Shown: positions 48,022-57,307 of the stretch, piece by piece
Position numbering within the stretch: position 1 is the stretch's first letter
How the letters are laid out: the number at the start of each line of letters is the position of its first letter
Origin: Azohydromonas australica DSM 1124
GTDB lineage: Bacteria > Pseudomonadota > Gammaproteobacteria > Burkholderiales > Burkholderiaceae_C
Direction: 5' to 3'
NCBI RefSeq assembly: GCF_000430725.1
Contig: NZ_AUMO01000044.1
Span: 1 to 64,000, forward strand
DNA length: 64,000 nucleotides
The notes under the pieces: generated by a model
The model's input: the letters and a program-made list of their open reading frames with translations, nothing else
Database searches by the model: none
What the model was told of the DNA's origin: nothing
Translations under genes and position numbers: made by a program

Positions 48022-48924
48022 TCAGCCCTTCGCCACCTCATGGTTCCCCATGAGCTCCAGCGCGCGCACCAGCGCCGAGTGGTCCAGGTCGGCCATGCCG
48101 TTGGCGGCGAGCACCTGCATCAGCTGCGCGGCGCTGGCGGTCTGCGGCAGCGCCAGGCCCAGCTCGCGCGCGCCCTGCAGCGCCAGGCCCAGGTCCTTCT
48201 GGTGCAGCTTGATGCGGAAGCCCGGGTCGAAGGTGCGCTTGATCATGCGTTCGCCGTGCACCTCCAGGATGCGGCTGGAGGCGAAGCCGCCCATCAGCGC
48301 CTGGCGCACCTTGGCCGGATCGGCACCGGCCTTGCTGGCGAACAGCAGCGCCTCGCCCACGGCGGCGATGTTCAGCGCCACGATGATCTGGTTCGCGACC
48401 TTGGTGGTCTGGCCGTCGCCGTTGCCGCCCACCAGCGTGATGTTCTTGCCCATCTTCTCCAGCAGCGGGCGCACGCGCTCGAACACCGCCTCGTCGCCGC
48501 CGCACATGATGGTCAGCGACGCCGCCTTGGCGCCCACCTCGCCGCCGGAGACCGGCGCGTCGATGTAGTCCGCGCCCAGCGCGTTGATCTTCTGCGCGAA
48601 GGCCTTGGTGGCCATCGGCGAGATGGAGCTCATGTCCACGATCACCTTGCGCTGGCCGCCCGCGCCGCCCGCCTGCAGCGCGCTGGCCACGCCGTTCTCG
48701 CCGAACAGCACGGCTTCCACGTCCGGCGTGTCCGGCACCATGGTGAAGACGATCTCCGATTGCTTCGTCACCTCGGCCGCGTTGGCGCAGACCTTGGCGC
48801 CCGTGGCGGTGACGGTCTCGTGCACGGGGCCCACGGTGTTGACGAAGAGCTGGTGGCCGGCGTTGGCCAGGTGCACCGCCATGGGCGCGCCCATGATCCC
48901 CAGGCCGATGAATCCGATGTTCAT
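48022..48924 (-). CDS. glxR: 2-hydroxy-3-oxopropionate (tartronate semialdehyde) reductase
   Basis: 300-aa beta-hydroxyacid dehydrogenase. NAD-binding GFIGLGIMGAPMAVHL, substrate motif DAPVSGGEVGA, catalytic lysine in GQTTKVANQIIVALN, and FRIKLHQKDLGLAL are the class signatures and match GarR/GlxR. Reduces tartronate semialdehyde to D-glycerate. Gene order (gudD, aldolase, this gene, glycerate kinase) supports the role in aldarate breakdown. Confidence 0.93.
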   Translation of the reverse strand: MNIGFIGLGIMGAPMAVHLANAGHQLFVNTVGPVHETVTATGAKVCANAAEVTKQSEIVFTMVPDTPDVEAVLFGENGVASALQAGGAGGQRKVIVDMSSISPMATKAFAQKINALGADYIDAPVSGGEVGAKAASLTIMCGGDEAVFERVRPLLEKMGKNITLVGGNGDGQTTKVANQIIVALNIAAVGEALLFASKAGADPAKVRQALMGGFASSRILEVHGERMIKRTFDPGFRIKLHQKDLGLALQGARELGLALPQTASAAQLMQVLAANGMADLDHSALVRALELMGNHEVAKG

Positions 48925-48967
48925 GTGATCTCCTTTGTCTGGCGTGTTGCGTGAGGGAGGCAGCGGC

Positions 48968-49762
48968 TCAGTACGAGCCCGAGCCGGTGTTCGCCGGCTT
49001 CAATTGCGCGCGCATCGCGCTGAGGATCTGCTGCGAGCCGGCGGCCAGCAGCCGCGCGTCCGAGCTGACGGTGACGAACTGGAAGCCCTTGGCGATGCGC
49101 GCCAGCGCCACGTCGGCGCGGCCGTTGTGGATGCCCGCCACCACGCCGTGCGCCTTGGCGCGCTCCAGGATGTGGTCGATGGCCTGCGCCGCCTTGGGGT
49201 CCACGTCGTCGAAGGTGGGCTTGCAGCCCAGCGACAGCGACAGGTCCGAGGGACCAATGTAGATCGCGTCCAGCCCTTCGACCGAGAGGATGTCGTCCAG
49301 GTTGTCCAGCGCCTGGGCGGTCTCGATCATGGCGAAGCGCACGATGGTGTCGTTGGCCTGCTCGGGGTAGTCGGCGCCGCCGTAGTAGAGCGCGCGCACC
49401 GGGCCGAAGCTGCGCACGCCGCGCGGCGCGTAGCTGGTGTAGGCCACGAGCTTCTGCGCGTCCTCGCGCGTGTTGACCATGGGGCAGATCACGCCGTAGG
49501 CGCCCGCGTCCAGGATCTTCATCAGGATGCCCGGCTCCAGCCACGGCGCGCGCACCACCGGCACGGTGTCGGTGGTGGAAATGGCCTGCAGCATCTGCAC
49601 CATGGCCTGGTAGTCCACCACGCCGTGCTGCACGTCGATGGTCAGCGTGTCCCAGCCCTGGTGGGCCATGACCTCGGTGGCGAAGCCGTTGGGAATGGCC
49701 AGCCAGCCATTGACGGCGGCGCCGCCGGATTTCCACAGCGTGCGCAAACGGTTCTCTCTCAT
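48968..49762 (-). CDS. HpcH/HpaI-family aldolase, GarL-like (5-keto-4-deoxyglucarate aldolase)
   Basis: 264-aa class II aldolase. GWLAIPNGFATEVMAHQGWD and TIDVQHGVVDY are the N-terminal signature with the catalytic His/Asp pair; Glu in FAMIETAQALDN and Asp in YIGPSDLSLSLG bind the divalent metal; RAPWLEPGILMKILDAGA lies at the substrate phosphate/carboxylate site. Splits a keto-deoxy-aldarate to pyruvate and an aldehyde. Position between gudD and glxR favours GarL activity; other substrates of this promiscuous family are possible. Confidence 0.88.
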   Translation of the reverse strand: MRENRLRTLWKSGGAAVNGWLAIPNGFATEVMAHQGWDTLTIDVQHGVVDYQAMVQMLQAISTTDTVPVVRAPWLEPGILMKILDAGAYGVICPMVNTREDAQKLVAYTSYAPRGVRSFGPVRALYYGGADYPEQANDTIVRFAMIETAQALDNLDDILSVEGLDAIYIGPSDLSLSLGCKPTFDDVDPKAAQAIDHILERAKAHGVVAGIHNGRADVALARIAKGFQFVTVSSDARLLAAGSQQILSAMRAQLKPANTGSGSY

Positions 49763-49866
49763 GGCGTCTCCAGCGTGTTGTCGGGTTTCGGGCCTGAAGC
49801 TCAGGCGCGGGTCCGGAAAAGATGCGCCGGCCAGGAGCCGCGGCCCCCAGCCGGCACACGAAGCGC

Positions 49867-51198
49867 TCAGCGCACCAGGCAGGGCCGCTTGTTGTCGAAC
49901 TTCCAGCCCGGGATCAGGTACTGCATGGCCACGGCGTCGTCGCGCGCACCCAGGCCGTGCTGCTGGTACAGCGCGTTGGCCTTCATCACGGCGTCCATGT
50001 CCAGCTCCACGCCCAGGCCGGCCTTCTTCGGCACGGCGACTTCGCCGCCCACGATCTGCAGCGGCTCCTTGGTCAGGAACTGGCCGTCCTGCCAGATCCA
50101 GTGCGTGTCGATGGCCGTGACGCGGCCGGGCACCGCCGCGGCGGCGTGCGTGAACATCGCCAGCGAGACGTCGAAGTGGTTGTTGGAGTGCGAGCCCCAG
50201 GTCAGGCCGAAGTCGCGGCAGGTCTGGCCCACGCGCACGGCGCCCTGCATGGTCCAGAAGTGCGGGTCGGCCAGCGGGATGTCCACCGACTGCAGCACCA
50301 GCGAGTGCACGAACTGGCGCCAGTCGGTGGCGATCATGTTCGTGGCGGTGGGCAGCCCGGTGGCGCGGCGGAACTCGGCCATCACCTCGCGGCCGGAGAA
50401 GCCGCCCTCGGCGCCGCAGGGGTCCTCGGCGTAGGCCACCACGCCGTGCATGTCGCGCATCAGGCGGATCGCGTCCTTCAGCAGCCAGCCGCCGTTGGGG
50501 TCCAGCGTGATGCGCGCGTCGGGGAAGCGGGCCTTGAGCGCCTTGATGGCCTCGACCTCCTCCTCGCCGCGCAGCACGCCGCCCTTGAGCTTGAAGTCCT
50601 GGAAGCCGTAGCGCTTGTGCGAGGCCTCGGCCAGCTTGACGATGCCTTCCGGCGTCATCGCCTCCTCGTGGCGGATGCGCAGCCACTCGTCGGCCGCGTC
50701 GGGGTCGCTGTCGTAAGGCAGGTCGGTCTTCCTGCGGTCGCCGATGTAGAACAGGTAGCCCAGCATCGGCACGCTCTCGCGCTGCTGGCCCTCGCCCAGC
50801 AGCGCGCACACCGGAACCTCCAGCTCCTGGCCCAGCAGGTCCAGCAGCGCGGACTCCACCGCCGTGACGGCGTGGATGGTGGTGCGCAGGTCGAAGGTCT
50901 GCAGGCCGCGGCCGCCGGCGTCGCGGTCGGCGAACTTCGTGCGGATCTCGGTCAGCACCGCCTGCCAGTCGCCCAGCTTGCGGCCCACGACGATCTCGCC
51001 CGCATCCTCCAGCGTCTGGCGGATGGCCTCGCCGCCGGGCACCTCGCCCACGCCGGTGCGGCCGGCGCTGTCGGTGAGCACCAGCAGGTTGCGCGTGAAG
51101 TACGGGCCGTGCGCGCCGCTGAGGTTGAGCAGCATGCTGTCGCGGCCGGCGACGGGAATGGCCTTCAGGGAGACGACGGTGGGCGTGGAGGTGGACAT
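49867..51198 (-). CDS. gudD: Glucarate dehydratase
   Basis: 443-aa enolase-superfamily enzyme. Converts D-glucarate to 5-keto-4-deoxyglucarate. It has [16 protein letters not shown] with the catalytic Lys, metal ligands in [15 protein letters not shown] and TNMIATDW, and [12 protein letters not shown] with the His base and Asn, as in GudD. N-terminal capping domain [20 protein letters not shown] is typical. Follows the TctC gene by 80 bp and is presumably in its operon. Confidence 0.95.
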   Translation of the reverse strand: MSTSTPTVVSLKAIPVAGRDSMLLNLSGAHGPYFTRNLLVLTDSAGRTGVGEVPGGEAIRQTLEDAGEIVVGRKLGDWQAVLTEIRTKFADRDAGGRGLQTFDLRTTIHAVTAVESALLDLLGQELEVPVCALLGEGQQRESVPMLGYLFYIGDRRKTDLPYDSDPDAADEWLRIRHEEAMTPEGIVKLAEASHKRYGFQDFKLKGGVLRGEEEVEAIKALKARFPDARITLDPNGGWLLKDAIRLMRDMHGVVAYAEDPCGAEGGFSGREVMAEFRRATGLPTATNMIATDWRQFVHSLVLQSVDIPLADPHFWTMQGAVRVGQTCRDFGLTWGSHSNNHFDVSLAMFTHAAAAVPGRVTAIDTHWIWQDGQFLTKEPLQIVGGEVAVPKKAGLGVELDMDAVMKANALYQQHGLGARDDAVAMQYLIPGWKFDNKRPCLVR

Positions 51199-51278
51199 GG
51201 CGAGCGGGGGAGTTGGCGCCCTCCCCCGCCGCGCGGGAGAAGGCTGTAGGACGAGGGCTGGAGCGCGGGCGGGGAAGG

Positions 51279-52253
51279 TCAGTCCGCGGTGATCTTGCGG
51301 GTCTCGATCAGCGTCTTCCAGCGCGCGTACTCGGCGGCCTGGAACTTGGCGAACTGCTCGGGCGTGTTGGCCACGATCTCGAAGCCCTGCTCGGTGAGCT
51401 TGGACTTCACGGCCGGCTCGCCCAGCACCGCGGCGACGTTGGTGGCCAGCTTGGTCTTGACGTCGGCGGGCAGCCCCTTGGGCGCGGCGATGGCCTGCCA
51501 CGAGTAGACGTCCACGCCCTTGACGCCGGCCTCGGCCAGCGTGGGCACCTGCGGCAGCAGCGCGGCGCGCTTGTCGCCGGTGACGGCCAGCGCGCGCAGC
51601 TTGCCTGCGGCGATGTGCTGCTGCACGGCGTTGATGTTCTGGAACGAGGCGTCGATCACCGCGCCCAGCAGGTCCGTGATGGCCGGCGCGCCGCCCTTGT
51701 AGGGCACGTGCGTGCCCTGGGTGCCGGTCTGGGCCCAGAACAGCTCGGCCGTGAGGTGGTCCGAGGAGCCGTTGCCCGAGGAGGCGAAGGTCATCTTGCC
51801 CGGCTCCTTCTTGAGCGCGGCCAGCACGTCGGCCACGGTCTTGTAGGGCGAGGCGGCAGGAACGACCAGCACGTTGGGCGCCTGCACGGCCACGGTGATG
51901 TAGTCGAAGTCCTTGGTCGCGTCGTAGGGCACGTTCTTGATCAGGTGCGGCGCGATCACGTAGGGGCCCAGCGAGGCCACCAGCAGCGTGTAGCCGTCCG
52001 CCGGCGAGCGCTTGACCTGCGCCGCGCCGATGGTGCCGGTGGCGCCGGCCTTGTTGTCCACGATGAAGGTCTGGCCCAGCTTGGCCTGCAGCCCGGAAGC
52101 CAGCGTGCGGGCGATCATGTCGGTGGAGCCGCCCGGCGGGAACGGCACCACCATCGTCACCGGCTTGGCCGGCCAGGCCTGGGCCTGCACGGCCAGGGGA
52201 GACAGCAGCGCGACACCAGCGAGGGCCGCGGACAACAGGCTTCGACGTTGCAT
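51279..52253 (-). CDS. TctC/Bug-family tripartite tricarboxylate periplasmic receptor (3)
   Basis: 324 aa. Signal peptide ([20 protein letters not shown]), [56 protein letters not shown] and [14 protein letters not shown]. First gene of the gudD operon, so its ligand may be an aldarate or uronate. The frame is open 39 codons further up, but the signal peptide gives the start. An operator-like site lies about 175 bp upstream. Confidence 0.92.
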   Translation of the reverse strand: MQRRSLLSAALAGVALLSPLAVQAQAWPAKPVTMVVPFPPGGSTDMIARTLASGLQAKLGQTFIVDNKAGATGTIGAAQVKRSPADGYTLLVASLGPYVIAPHLIKNVPYDATKDFDYITVAVQAPNVLVVPAASPYKTVADVLAALKKEPGKMTFASSGNGSSDHLTAELFWAQTGTQGTHVPYKGGAPAITDLLGAVIDASFQNINAVQQHIAAGKLRALAVTGDKRAALLPQVPTLAEAGVKGVDVYSWQAIAAPKGLPADVKTKLATNVAAVLGEPAVKSKLTEQGFEIVANTPEQFAKFQAAEYARWKTLIETRKITAD

Positions 52254-52427
52254 GCTTGGAGTTCCTTGCAAAAGGGAGCGGGCTGTACGGTGTCGCCGCA
52301 ACGGTGCGGCCTGCGCGACGCCGGCAAGGCGCGCTTCCCTTGGAAAAACGGGAGCACTTGCCTTGCCCACCCAGCATGGTCCCGGGCGTCGTGACAGCGG
52401 ACAGCGACTTCACTGACTGCGTTGTCC

Positions 52428-52440
52428 GTCATCGTACAAC
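52428..52440. promoter_or_regulatory. Candidate FadR-type GntR operator before the gudD operon
   Basis: GTCATCGTACAAC matches 11 of 13 positions of the reverse complement of the site at 58086-58098. A further GTTGT lies seven bases upstream (52421-52425). It lies about 175 bp upstream of the TctC start, within a 271-bp intergenic region that otherwise holds no gene. Confidence 0.5.
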
Positions 52441-52524
52441 CGGCCGATTCGCACCACAAGGCATCACGGGTTGTGGAGAACACCTAGATGGTGCGAGCCG
52501 GGGCACTCGGCGCCGCCGAGGGCC

Positions 52525-53064
52525 TCAGCGCGGGCTGAAGAGGACATAGTCGGCCGTGTAGGGCACGCGCGCCGATGCGCCGGCCCGTGCCGCGCTGCAG
52601 CCGCTGCCGGGCGCGACGCCGCCCACGGTGTGGATGCGCTGCACGCTGCTGACGCGGCTGAAGAGCCCTTCCTTGCCGACGGAACGGGCGCGCAGCAGCA
52701 GCCAGGGGATGGCGCCGGCGGCGGGTGCCTCCACCCGCTCCTGCACCGTGCCGACGATGCGGCTGCCGTCGTCGGCCTCCCAGTGCGGGCCCACGTAATG
52801 GCGGCCGATGCGCTGGCCGCGCGTGTCGAACAGTTCGGCCTCGGGCGCCACCAGGGCCCACTCGTAGCCCGCGGCATCGGCCTTGAGGCGGCACTCGTAG
52901 ACCTGCACGCCGCGCGCCGGCACCACGAGCGCCAGCCGCTCGTCCGCCGAGGGCCGGAGCTTCTGCGGCACCTCGGGCGCCGATGCTGGACCTTGCAGCA
53001 CGGCGCAGCCGCCAAGGAGGAGCGCCGGCAACGCCGCGAGCTGGCCAAGGGGAAACAGGCGCAT
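52525..53064 (-). CDS. DUF3455 lipoprotein
   Basis: 179 aa. Lipoprotein signal MRLFPLGQLAALPALLLGGC, then ARGVQVYECRLKADAAGYEW, LFDTRGQRIGRHYVGPHWEADDG cores of the DUF3455 family, LLLRARSVGKEGLFSRVSSV and a C-terminal GCSA and YTADYVLFSPR. Function of the family unknown; envelope location predicted. About 270 bp from the TctC gene on the same strand, likely separate from its operon. Confidence 0.88.
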   Translation of the reverse strand: MRLFPLGQLAALPALLLGGCAVLQGPASAPEVPQKLRPSADERLALVVPARGVQVYECRLKADAAGYEWALVAPEAELFDTRGQRIGRHYVGPHWEADDGSRIVGTVQERVEAPAAGAIPWLLLRARSVGKEGLFSRVSSVQRIHTVGGVAPGSGCSAARAGASARVPYTADYVLFSPR

Positions 53065-53499
53065 GGATCACCTCCGCACAAGGGATCGGGAACCGTCCCG
53101 GGGCGCGCAGTGTGGTGCGGCCCGCGCCGCCGCGGCCGGCATGCCCCGGCCGCCGGGACGGCCTTGCCGGTGTCGGTGGGTGGACAGCGCCTCGTGCACC
53201 GGCCCTCGAAAGCCGCGGTCTGGACCACCTTTGCCTCACCATCAGTTGTCCGTCAACAGCTCACTTGTTTTGCTTTGTTTCAAGCATGGATAAGAAGGAA
53301 GTTGGAGCTTTTGACTACTTAAAAAGTTCGATTGCGACCTATTGGGGCTTTCCTTAGCTTTCAAAAAGCTGTCAGCTTCATACGATGTCCTACAACTCGT
53401 TCACCTTGGACGGGTTTGTCTGGCCGCCCTGGCGCTGCTTGCGCCCTCCTCCTCCTCTCCTCCCGGCGGCCGGTCCCACCACTCCACAGCAAAGAGACG
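53065..53499. other. Divergent intergenic region with AT-rich core, upstream of pectate lyase
   Basis: 435 bp between the divergent DUF3455 and pectate lyase genes. 53235-53400 is strikingly AT-rich for this genome (TTGTTTTGCTTTGTTTC, TTGACTACTTAAAAAG), as expected for promoters on both strands or an element of foreign origin. A 24-codon frame (53286-53357) has an ATG but no family support. Confidence 0.5.
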
Positions 53500-55305
53500 A
53501 TGAAGCGCAGAACCTTTGTGATGTCCGGTTTCGCCCCCGTGGTCCTGGCGGCCTGCGGCGGCGGCAGTGACGATCCCGTGCCGCCGACCACGCGCGAGAA
53601 CGCGCTGGACGCGATGAAGCGCGCCGTGGCCTACATGAACGGCACCGTGTCCTACGAGGGTGGCTACGTCTGGGACTACCTGCCCGACTTCTCGCGCACC
53701 TGGGGCGAGATGGAAGCCAAGCGCACGATGTGCTGGATCCAGCCGCCGGGCACGCCTTCCGTGGGCCATGCCCTGCTCGACGCCTACCACGCCAGCGCCG
53801 ACGAGGGCATCTACGCGGCGGCGGACCGCACGGCGCGGGCGCTGGTGAAGGCGCAGCACCCGGCCGGCGGCTGGAACTACATCTTCGACTTCGCGGGCGA
53901 GGAATCGCTCAAGCAGTGGTACGAGACCATCGGCGCCAACGGCTGGCGGCTGGAGGAGTTCCAGCACTACTACGGCAACGCCACCTTCGACGACGCCGGC
54001 ACGGCCGTGGCCTCGCAGGTGCTGCTGCGCACCTACCTGGAGAAGCGCGACCCGTTCTTCAAGGCCCCGCTGAACAACGCGATCCGCTTCGTGCTCGCGG
54101 CGCAGTTCTCGGGCGGCGTGGCCGACGGCGGCTGGCCCCAGCGCTTCCCGGCGGCAAACGGCGTCTCGGAGATGCCCGCGCCGAACCCGCAGCAGATCCC
54201 GGCCACGCCCGGCGTGCGCCAGGGCATGGAGGACGGCGACTACACGCGCCACGTCACCTTCAACGACGACGTGGCGGGCGAGAACATCAAGTTCCTGCTG
54301 ATGTGCGTCGTCAGCCTGGGCCCGGCCGACCTGGAGGCCGACATCACCCATGCCGAGCTGGTCTCCAGGGTGCACCGCGCCATGCAGTGCCTCAAGCGGA
54401 TGCAGTACTTCAACGGCATCCAGGCCGGCTGGGGCCTGCAGCACCTGGCGGTGGACCAGGCCGGCCGCCGCGCCGGCGAGCCCGCCGGCGCGCGCAGCTA
54501 CGAGCCGCGCTCGCTGGCCACGCACACCACGCAGACCAACGTCCAGCAGCTCTTCAACTACTTCCGCCTCACCGGCGACCGCACGTACCTCGACGGCGTG
54601 CCGGCAGCCATCGCCTGGCTGGAGAGCGTGCCGCTGACGGCGCAGATGAAGGCGGAGAACCCGCTGATCGCCACCCGCTCGCACCCCACCTTCGTCGAGC
54701 TGGGCACCAACCTCCCGCTGTTCGTGCACCGCTACGGATCGAACATCCACAACGGCGCCTACTACGTGGACTACGACTGGCACGACACGCCCAGCCACTA
54801 CTCGGCCGGGCGCGCCATCGACATCGCGGGGCTGCGCAAGACCTACACCGAGCTGATGGCGATGACGGACGCGCAAGTGGCCGCGATGGTGGCGGCCTCG
54901 CCGCTGAACGCCACCGCGCCGCGCGCGCTGCCGCGCTACTACTCGCTGCGCGAGGTGGACTTCGCGGACCTCTACGCGGGCGCGGTGATGGCCAGCCCCA
55001 CGGTGGACGAAGCCGCGGCGCAGGCGGTGGTGACGGACCTGGGGACGAAGAACTACTGGCTGGTGCCGCTGTCGGCCACGACCAACCCCTACACCGGTCC
55101 CGGCACGGCCGCGCCCTACACCGGCACCGCCTACCGCAGCAAGCACGTCGGCGACCGCAGCGACACCTCGCCCTACGACCCCATGGACCCGCCGCTGGAC
55201 GGCAGCTACACGCCGCAGCCCAAGGCGCTGGGCATCTCGACCACCGGCTTCATCAGCAACCTCGGGAAGCTGGTGGCGTACGTGGCGCCGGTGAAGGCGG
55301 CTTGA
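53500..55305 (+). CDS. Pectate lyase, polysaccharide lyase family 10, lipoprotein
   Basis: 601 aa. The N terminus MKRRTFVMSGFAPVVLAAC combines a Tat-like twin arginine (RRTFVM) with a lipobox (LAAC). The (alpha/alpha) toroid domain has WIQPPGTPSVGHALLDAY, HPAGGWNYIFDF, VADGGWPQRFP, HVTFNDDVAGENIKFLL and YGSNIHNGAYYVDYDW, characteristic of PL10 pectate lyases. Cleaves polygalacturonate by beta-elimination at the cell surface. Supplies substrate for the uronate genes downstream. Longer than the minimal PL10 domain, with an extra C-terminal part. Confidence 0.87.
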   Translation: MKRRTFVMSGFAPVVLAACGGGSDDPVPPTTRENALDAMKRAVAYMNGTVSYEGGYVWDYLPDFSRTWGEMEAKRTMCWIQPPGTPSVGHALLDAYHASADEGIYAAADRTARALVKAQHPAGGWNYIFDFAGEESLKQWYETIGANGWRLEEFQHYYGNATFDDAGTAVASQVLLRTYLEKRDPFFKAPLNNAIRFVLAAQFSGGVADGGWPQRFPAANGVSEMPAPNPQQIPATPGVRQGMEDGDYTRHVTFNDDVAGENIKFLLMCVVSLGPADLEADITHAELVSRVHRAMQCLKRMQYFNGIQAGWGLQHLAVDQAGRRAGEPAGARSYEPRSLATHTTQTNVQQLFNYFRLTGDRTYLDGVPAAIAWLESVPLTAQMKAENPLIATRSHPTFVELGTNLPLFVHRYGSNIHNGAYYVDYDWHDTPSHYSAGRAIDIAGLRKTYTELMAMTDAQVAAMVAASPLNATAPRALPRYYSLREVDFADLYAGAVMASPTVDEAAAQAVVTDLGTKNYWLVPLSATTNPYTGPGTAAPYTGTAYRSKHVGDRSDTSPYDPMDPPLDGSYTPQPKALGISTTGFISNLGKLVAYVAPVKAA

Positions 55306-55356
55306 CGGTTTGACGGCGGCTCAAGAGCCCTGAGGGCGAACCACAGGCCGTCCGGT

Positions 55357-55395
55357 CGCCGCGGGGCCCCCCAGGCTCCGCGGCGGCTTTTTTTG
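55357..55395 (+). terminator. Terminator between convergent pectate lyase and PH-domain genes
   Basis: GCCGCGGGGCC and GGCTCCGCGGC pair with one mismatch/bulge around CCCCA, followed on the plus strand by a T7 run (CTTTTTTTGCG). It lies about 55 bp past the lyase stop. Confidence 0.8.
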
Positions 55396-55403
55396 CGTCC
55401 CGC

Positions 55404-56012
55404 TCACGCGTGGATGTACTTCTCGAACACCGCGCTGAAGTCCCGCCGCGTGTGGTCCTGCAGCACCGCGTGGTTGAGGCTGCGCAGCAGCTCGGTGAAC
55501 TGCCCGGCCAGGCTCTCGCCCGCGCCCGTGCTGCCCAGCTTGTAGGCCGTCGCCGTGGCATTGAGCGCGTGCAGCGCGTGGCCGCGGCAGACCTCGTCGT
55601 GGTGCTGCAGCCGCCCGATGCTGATCAGCGCCTTGTAGATGTCCTTCACCGGCTCGACGAAGCTCTTCCTCACGTCGATGCTGAAGGGCATGGCGCCGAT
55701 GGCGAACTTCAGCTCCAGGTCCATGTCCAGCGTGCCCGCCGTCTCCAGCGTCACGCCGGTGATGGCATGGCTGGCGTACTCGTAGCGCTTGATGGAGCGC
55801 TTGGACGACACGGCCGACTCGCCGTCCACGTGGATCAGCGCGAAGTTGGTGAAGCAGTACTCGTCCTTCCTCGACTTGATGAGGAAGAAGATGCGCTCGC
55901 CGTCCTCGTGGAACAGGTAGTCGTCGGCGTCCACGCTGCCGAAGTCCCGGGGCTGGACGATGGTGCCGATGTCGCTGAGGCCCAGGGCCTCGGAAGCCAG
56001 CTTCTTGAACAT
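55404..56012 (-). CDS. Bacterial PH-domain protein (YvbH/bPH_1-like)
   Basis: 202 aa. MFKKLASEALGLSDIGTI and VDADDYLFHEDGERIFFLIK, DEYCFTNFALIHVDGESAVS begin a bacterial PH domain like that of Bacillus YvbH; a second helical region follows (FVEPVKDIYKALISIGRLQ). Function unknown. The N terminus sets the start at 56012; the region upstream to 56392 has no supported gene on this strand. Confidence 0.85.
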   Translation of the reverse strand: MFKKLASEALGLSDIGTIVQPRDFGSVDADDYLFHEDGERIFFLIKSRKDEYCFTNFALIHVDGESAVSSKRSIKRYEYASHAITGVTLETAGTLDMDLELKFAIGAMPFSIDVRKSFVEPVKDIYKALISIGRLQHHDEVCRGHALHALNATATAYKLGSTGAGESLAGQFTELLRSLNHAVLQDHTRRDFSAVFEKYIHA

Positions 56013-56318
56013 GGTGCGGTCCCTTGCAAGGCGGTGAAAGAGGGGCGCGGGCGGCTGCCGCAGCAGCAGTGTCGGGCCCGATCGGGCACGGCCCGGATGC
56101 GCACCCTGCCCCGTCCCCGGCATTGCCGTCAACCTTCCAGGGCACCCGGCGCCGGCGCCGCCGCGTCCCGCCCAGCCCGCGCGGCACAGTGCGGTGGCAG
56201 GGGTCCGCACCCGCACGCCGGCCACCCAGATCACCCTGCTTGTTTGACAGCCTGAGCATCGATTGCTGAAACAACCCGGGCTTTTCCCTGAAAAAAAGCA
56301 AACAAGCAGGCCGGATTT

Positions 56319-56333
56319 GTCAGAATCCCTGAC
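56319..56333. promoter_or_regulatory. Inverted repeat before GntR gene, possible operator
   Basis: GTCAG-AATCC-CTGAC, a perfect 5-bp inverted repeat, 60 bp before the GntR ATG. A TTGACA-like -35 (near 56243) and TGAAAC -10 lie upstream. Its position suggests autoregulation. The intergenic stretch 56013-56392 contains no supported gene. Confidence 0.45.
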
Positions 56334-56392
56334 GTTCAATCACTCAATCGGAGGTCCGGCGGCCCGCGGGGGCGGCCGGATGCCAGACAGCC

Positions 56393-57112
56393 ATGACCGA
56401 ACTGCGCCTGCAGAAGGACGGCAGCGGGACGCTGCCGGAACGCATCTATGCCCGCGTGGTGGAAGGCATCCTGCGTGGCGACTTCGGCGCCGGCGGCAAG
56501 CTGCCCACCGAAGGCGAGCTCGCCACGCGCTTCGGCGTCTCGCGCCCGACGGTGCGCGAGGCGCTGTCGCGGCTGCGCTCGGACGGCGTGATCGAGACCC
56601 GCCGCGGCTCGGGCAGCCACGTGGTCGCCCCCGGCGGCGGCTCGCCCGCGCCCAGCACCCCGCCCATCAGCAGCCTGGCCGACATCGAGCGCTACTACGC
56701 CTTCCGCAGCTGTGTGGAGGCCGGCGCCGCCGCCGCCGCCGCCGAGTACCGCGACGCCGCCGACCTGGAAGCCATCCGCAGTAGCCTGGACACGCTCAAC
56801 GAGGCCATGCAGGGCGGCCAGCCCGGCATCGAGCAGGACCTGCGCTTCCACTTCGCCATTGCCCGCGCCGCCCACAACCCCTTCTTCCTTACCACCATCG
56901 AGACCACGGTGGCGCCGGTGCGCCAGTTCATGGAGCTGGCCAACAGCGTGACGGACAAGAAGAGCCCCGAGCGCGTGCGCACCGTGCAGGCCGAGCACCA
57001 GGCCATCGTGGACGCCATCGCGCGCCGCGCCCCGCACGACGCCGCCGAGGCCGTGCGCGTGCACGTGCTCAACGCCAAGCGGCGCATCTTCGAGAAGACC
57101 CGGCTGATCTGA
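56393..57112 (+). CDS. GntR/FadR-family transcriptional regulator (1)
   Basis: 239 aa. N-terminal winged helix (LPERIYARVVEGILRGDFGAG, LPTEGELATRFGVSRPTVREALSRLRSDG) and an all-helical FCD ligand domain with D-x-x-x-H (DLRFHFAIARAAHNPF) and EHQAIVDAIARR, which binds a metal and a carboxylate effector. Location between the gudD and udh clusters makes a sugar-acid role likely. Convergent with the second GntR gene, 195 bp between stops. Confidence 0.92.
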   Translation: MTELRLQKDGSGTLPERIYARVVEGILRGDFGAGGKLPTEGELATRFGVSRPTVREALSRLRSDGVIETRRGSGSHVVAPGGGSPAPSTPPISSLADIERYYAFRSCVEAGAAAAAAEYRDAADLEAIRSSLDTLNEAMQGGQPGIEQDLRFHFAIARAAHNPFFLTTIETTVAPVRQFMELANSVTDKKSPERVRTVQAEHQAIVDAIARRAPHDAAEAVRVHVLNAKRRIFEKTRLI

Positions 57113-57307
57113 ACCCGCTCGCGCCGGCACGCCCGGCCCAAGACCCCGATACCCTCAGGTGCCGGCTGAAGTTGCTTGACAACTTTTGAACCTGCATGAC
57201 AATTCGCGCCGCCGCGGCATGACCCTTGCCCGGCGCGAATGCAGGAGAAGCCGATGTCCGCCCTGGAGCACATGCGCCCTGCCGGCCCGCACAGGCCGGC
57301 AACGGCG

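Noticed and set aside
53286..53357. 24-codon frame in the AT-rich region before the pectate lyase
   Set aside because: Too short, no ribosome site, no conserved feature.
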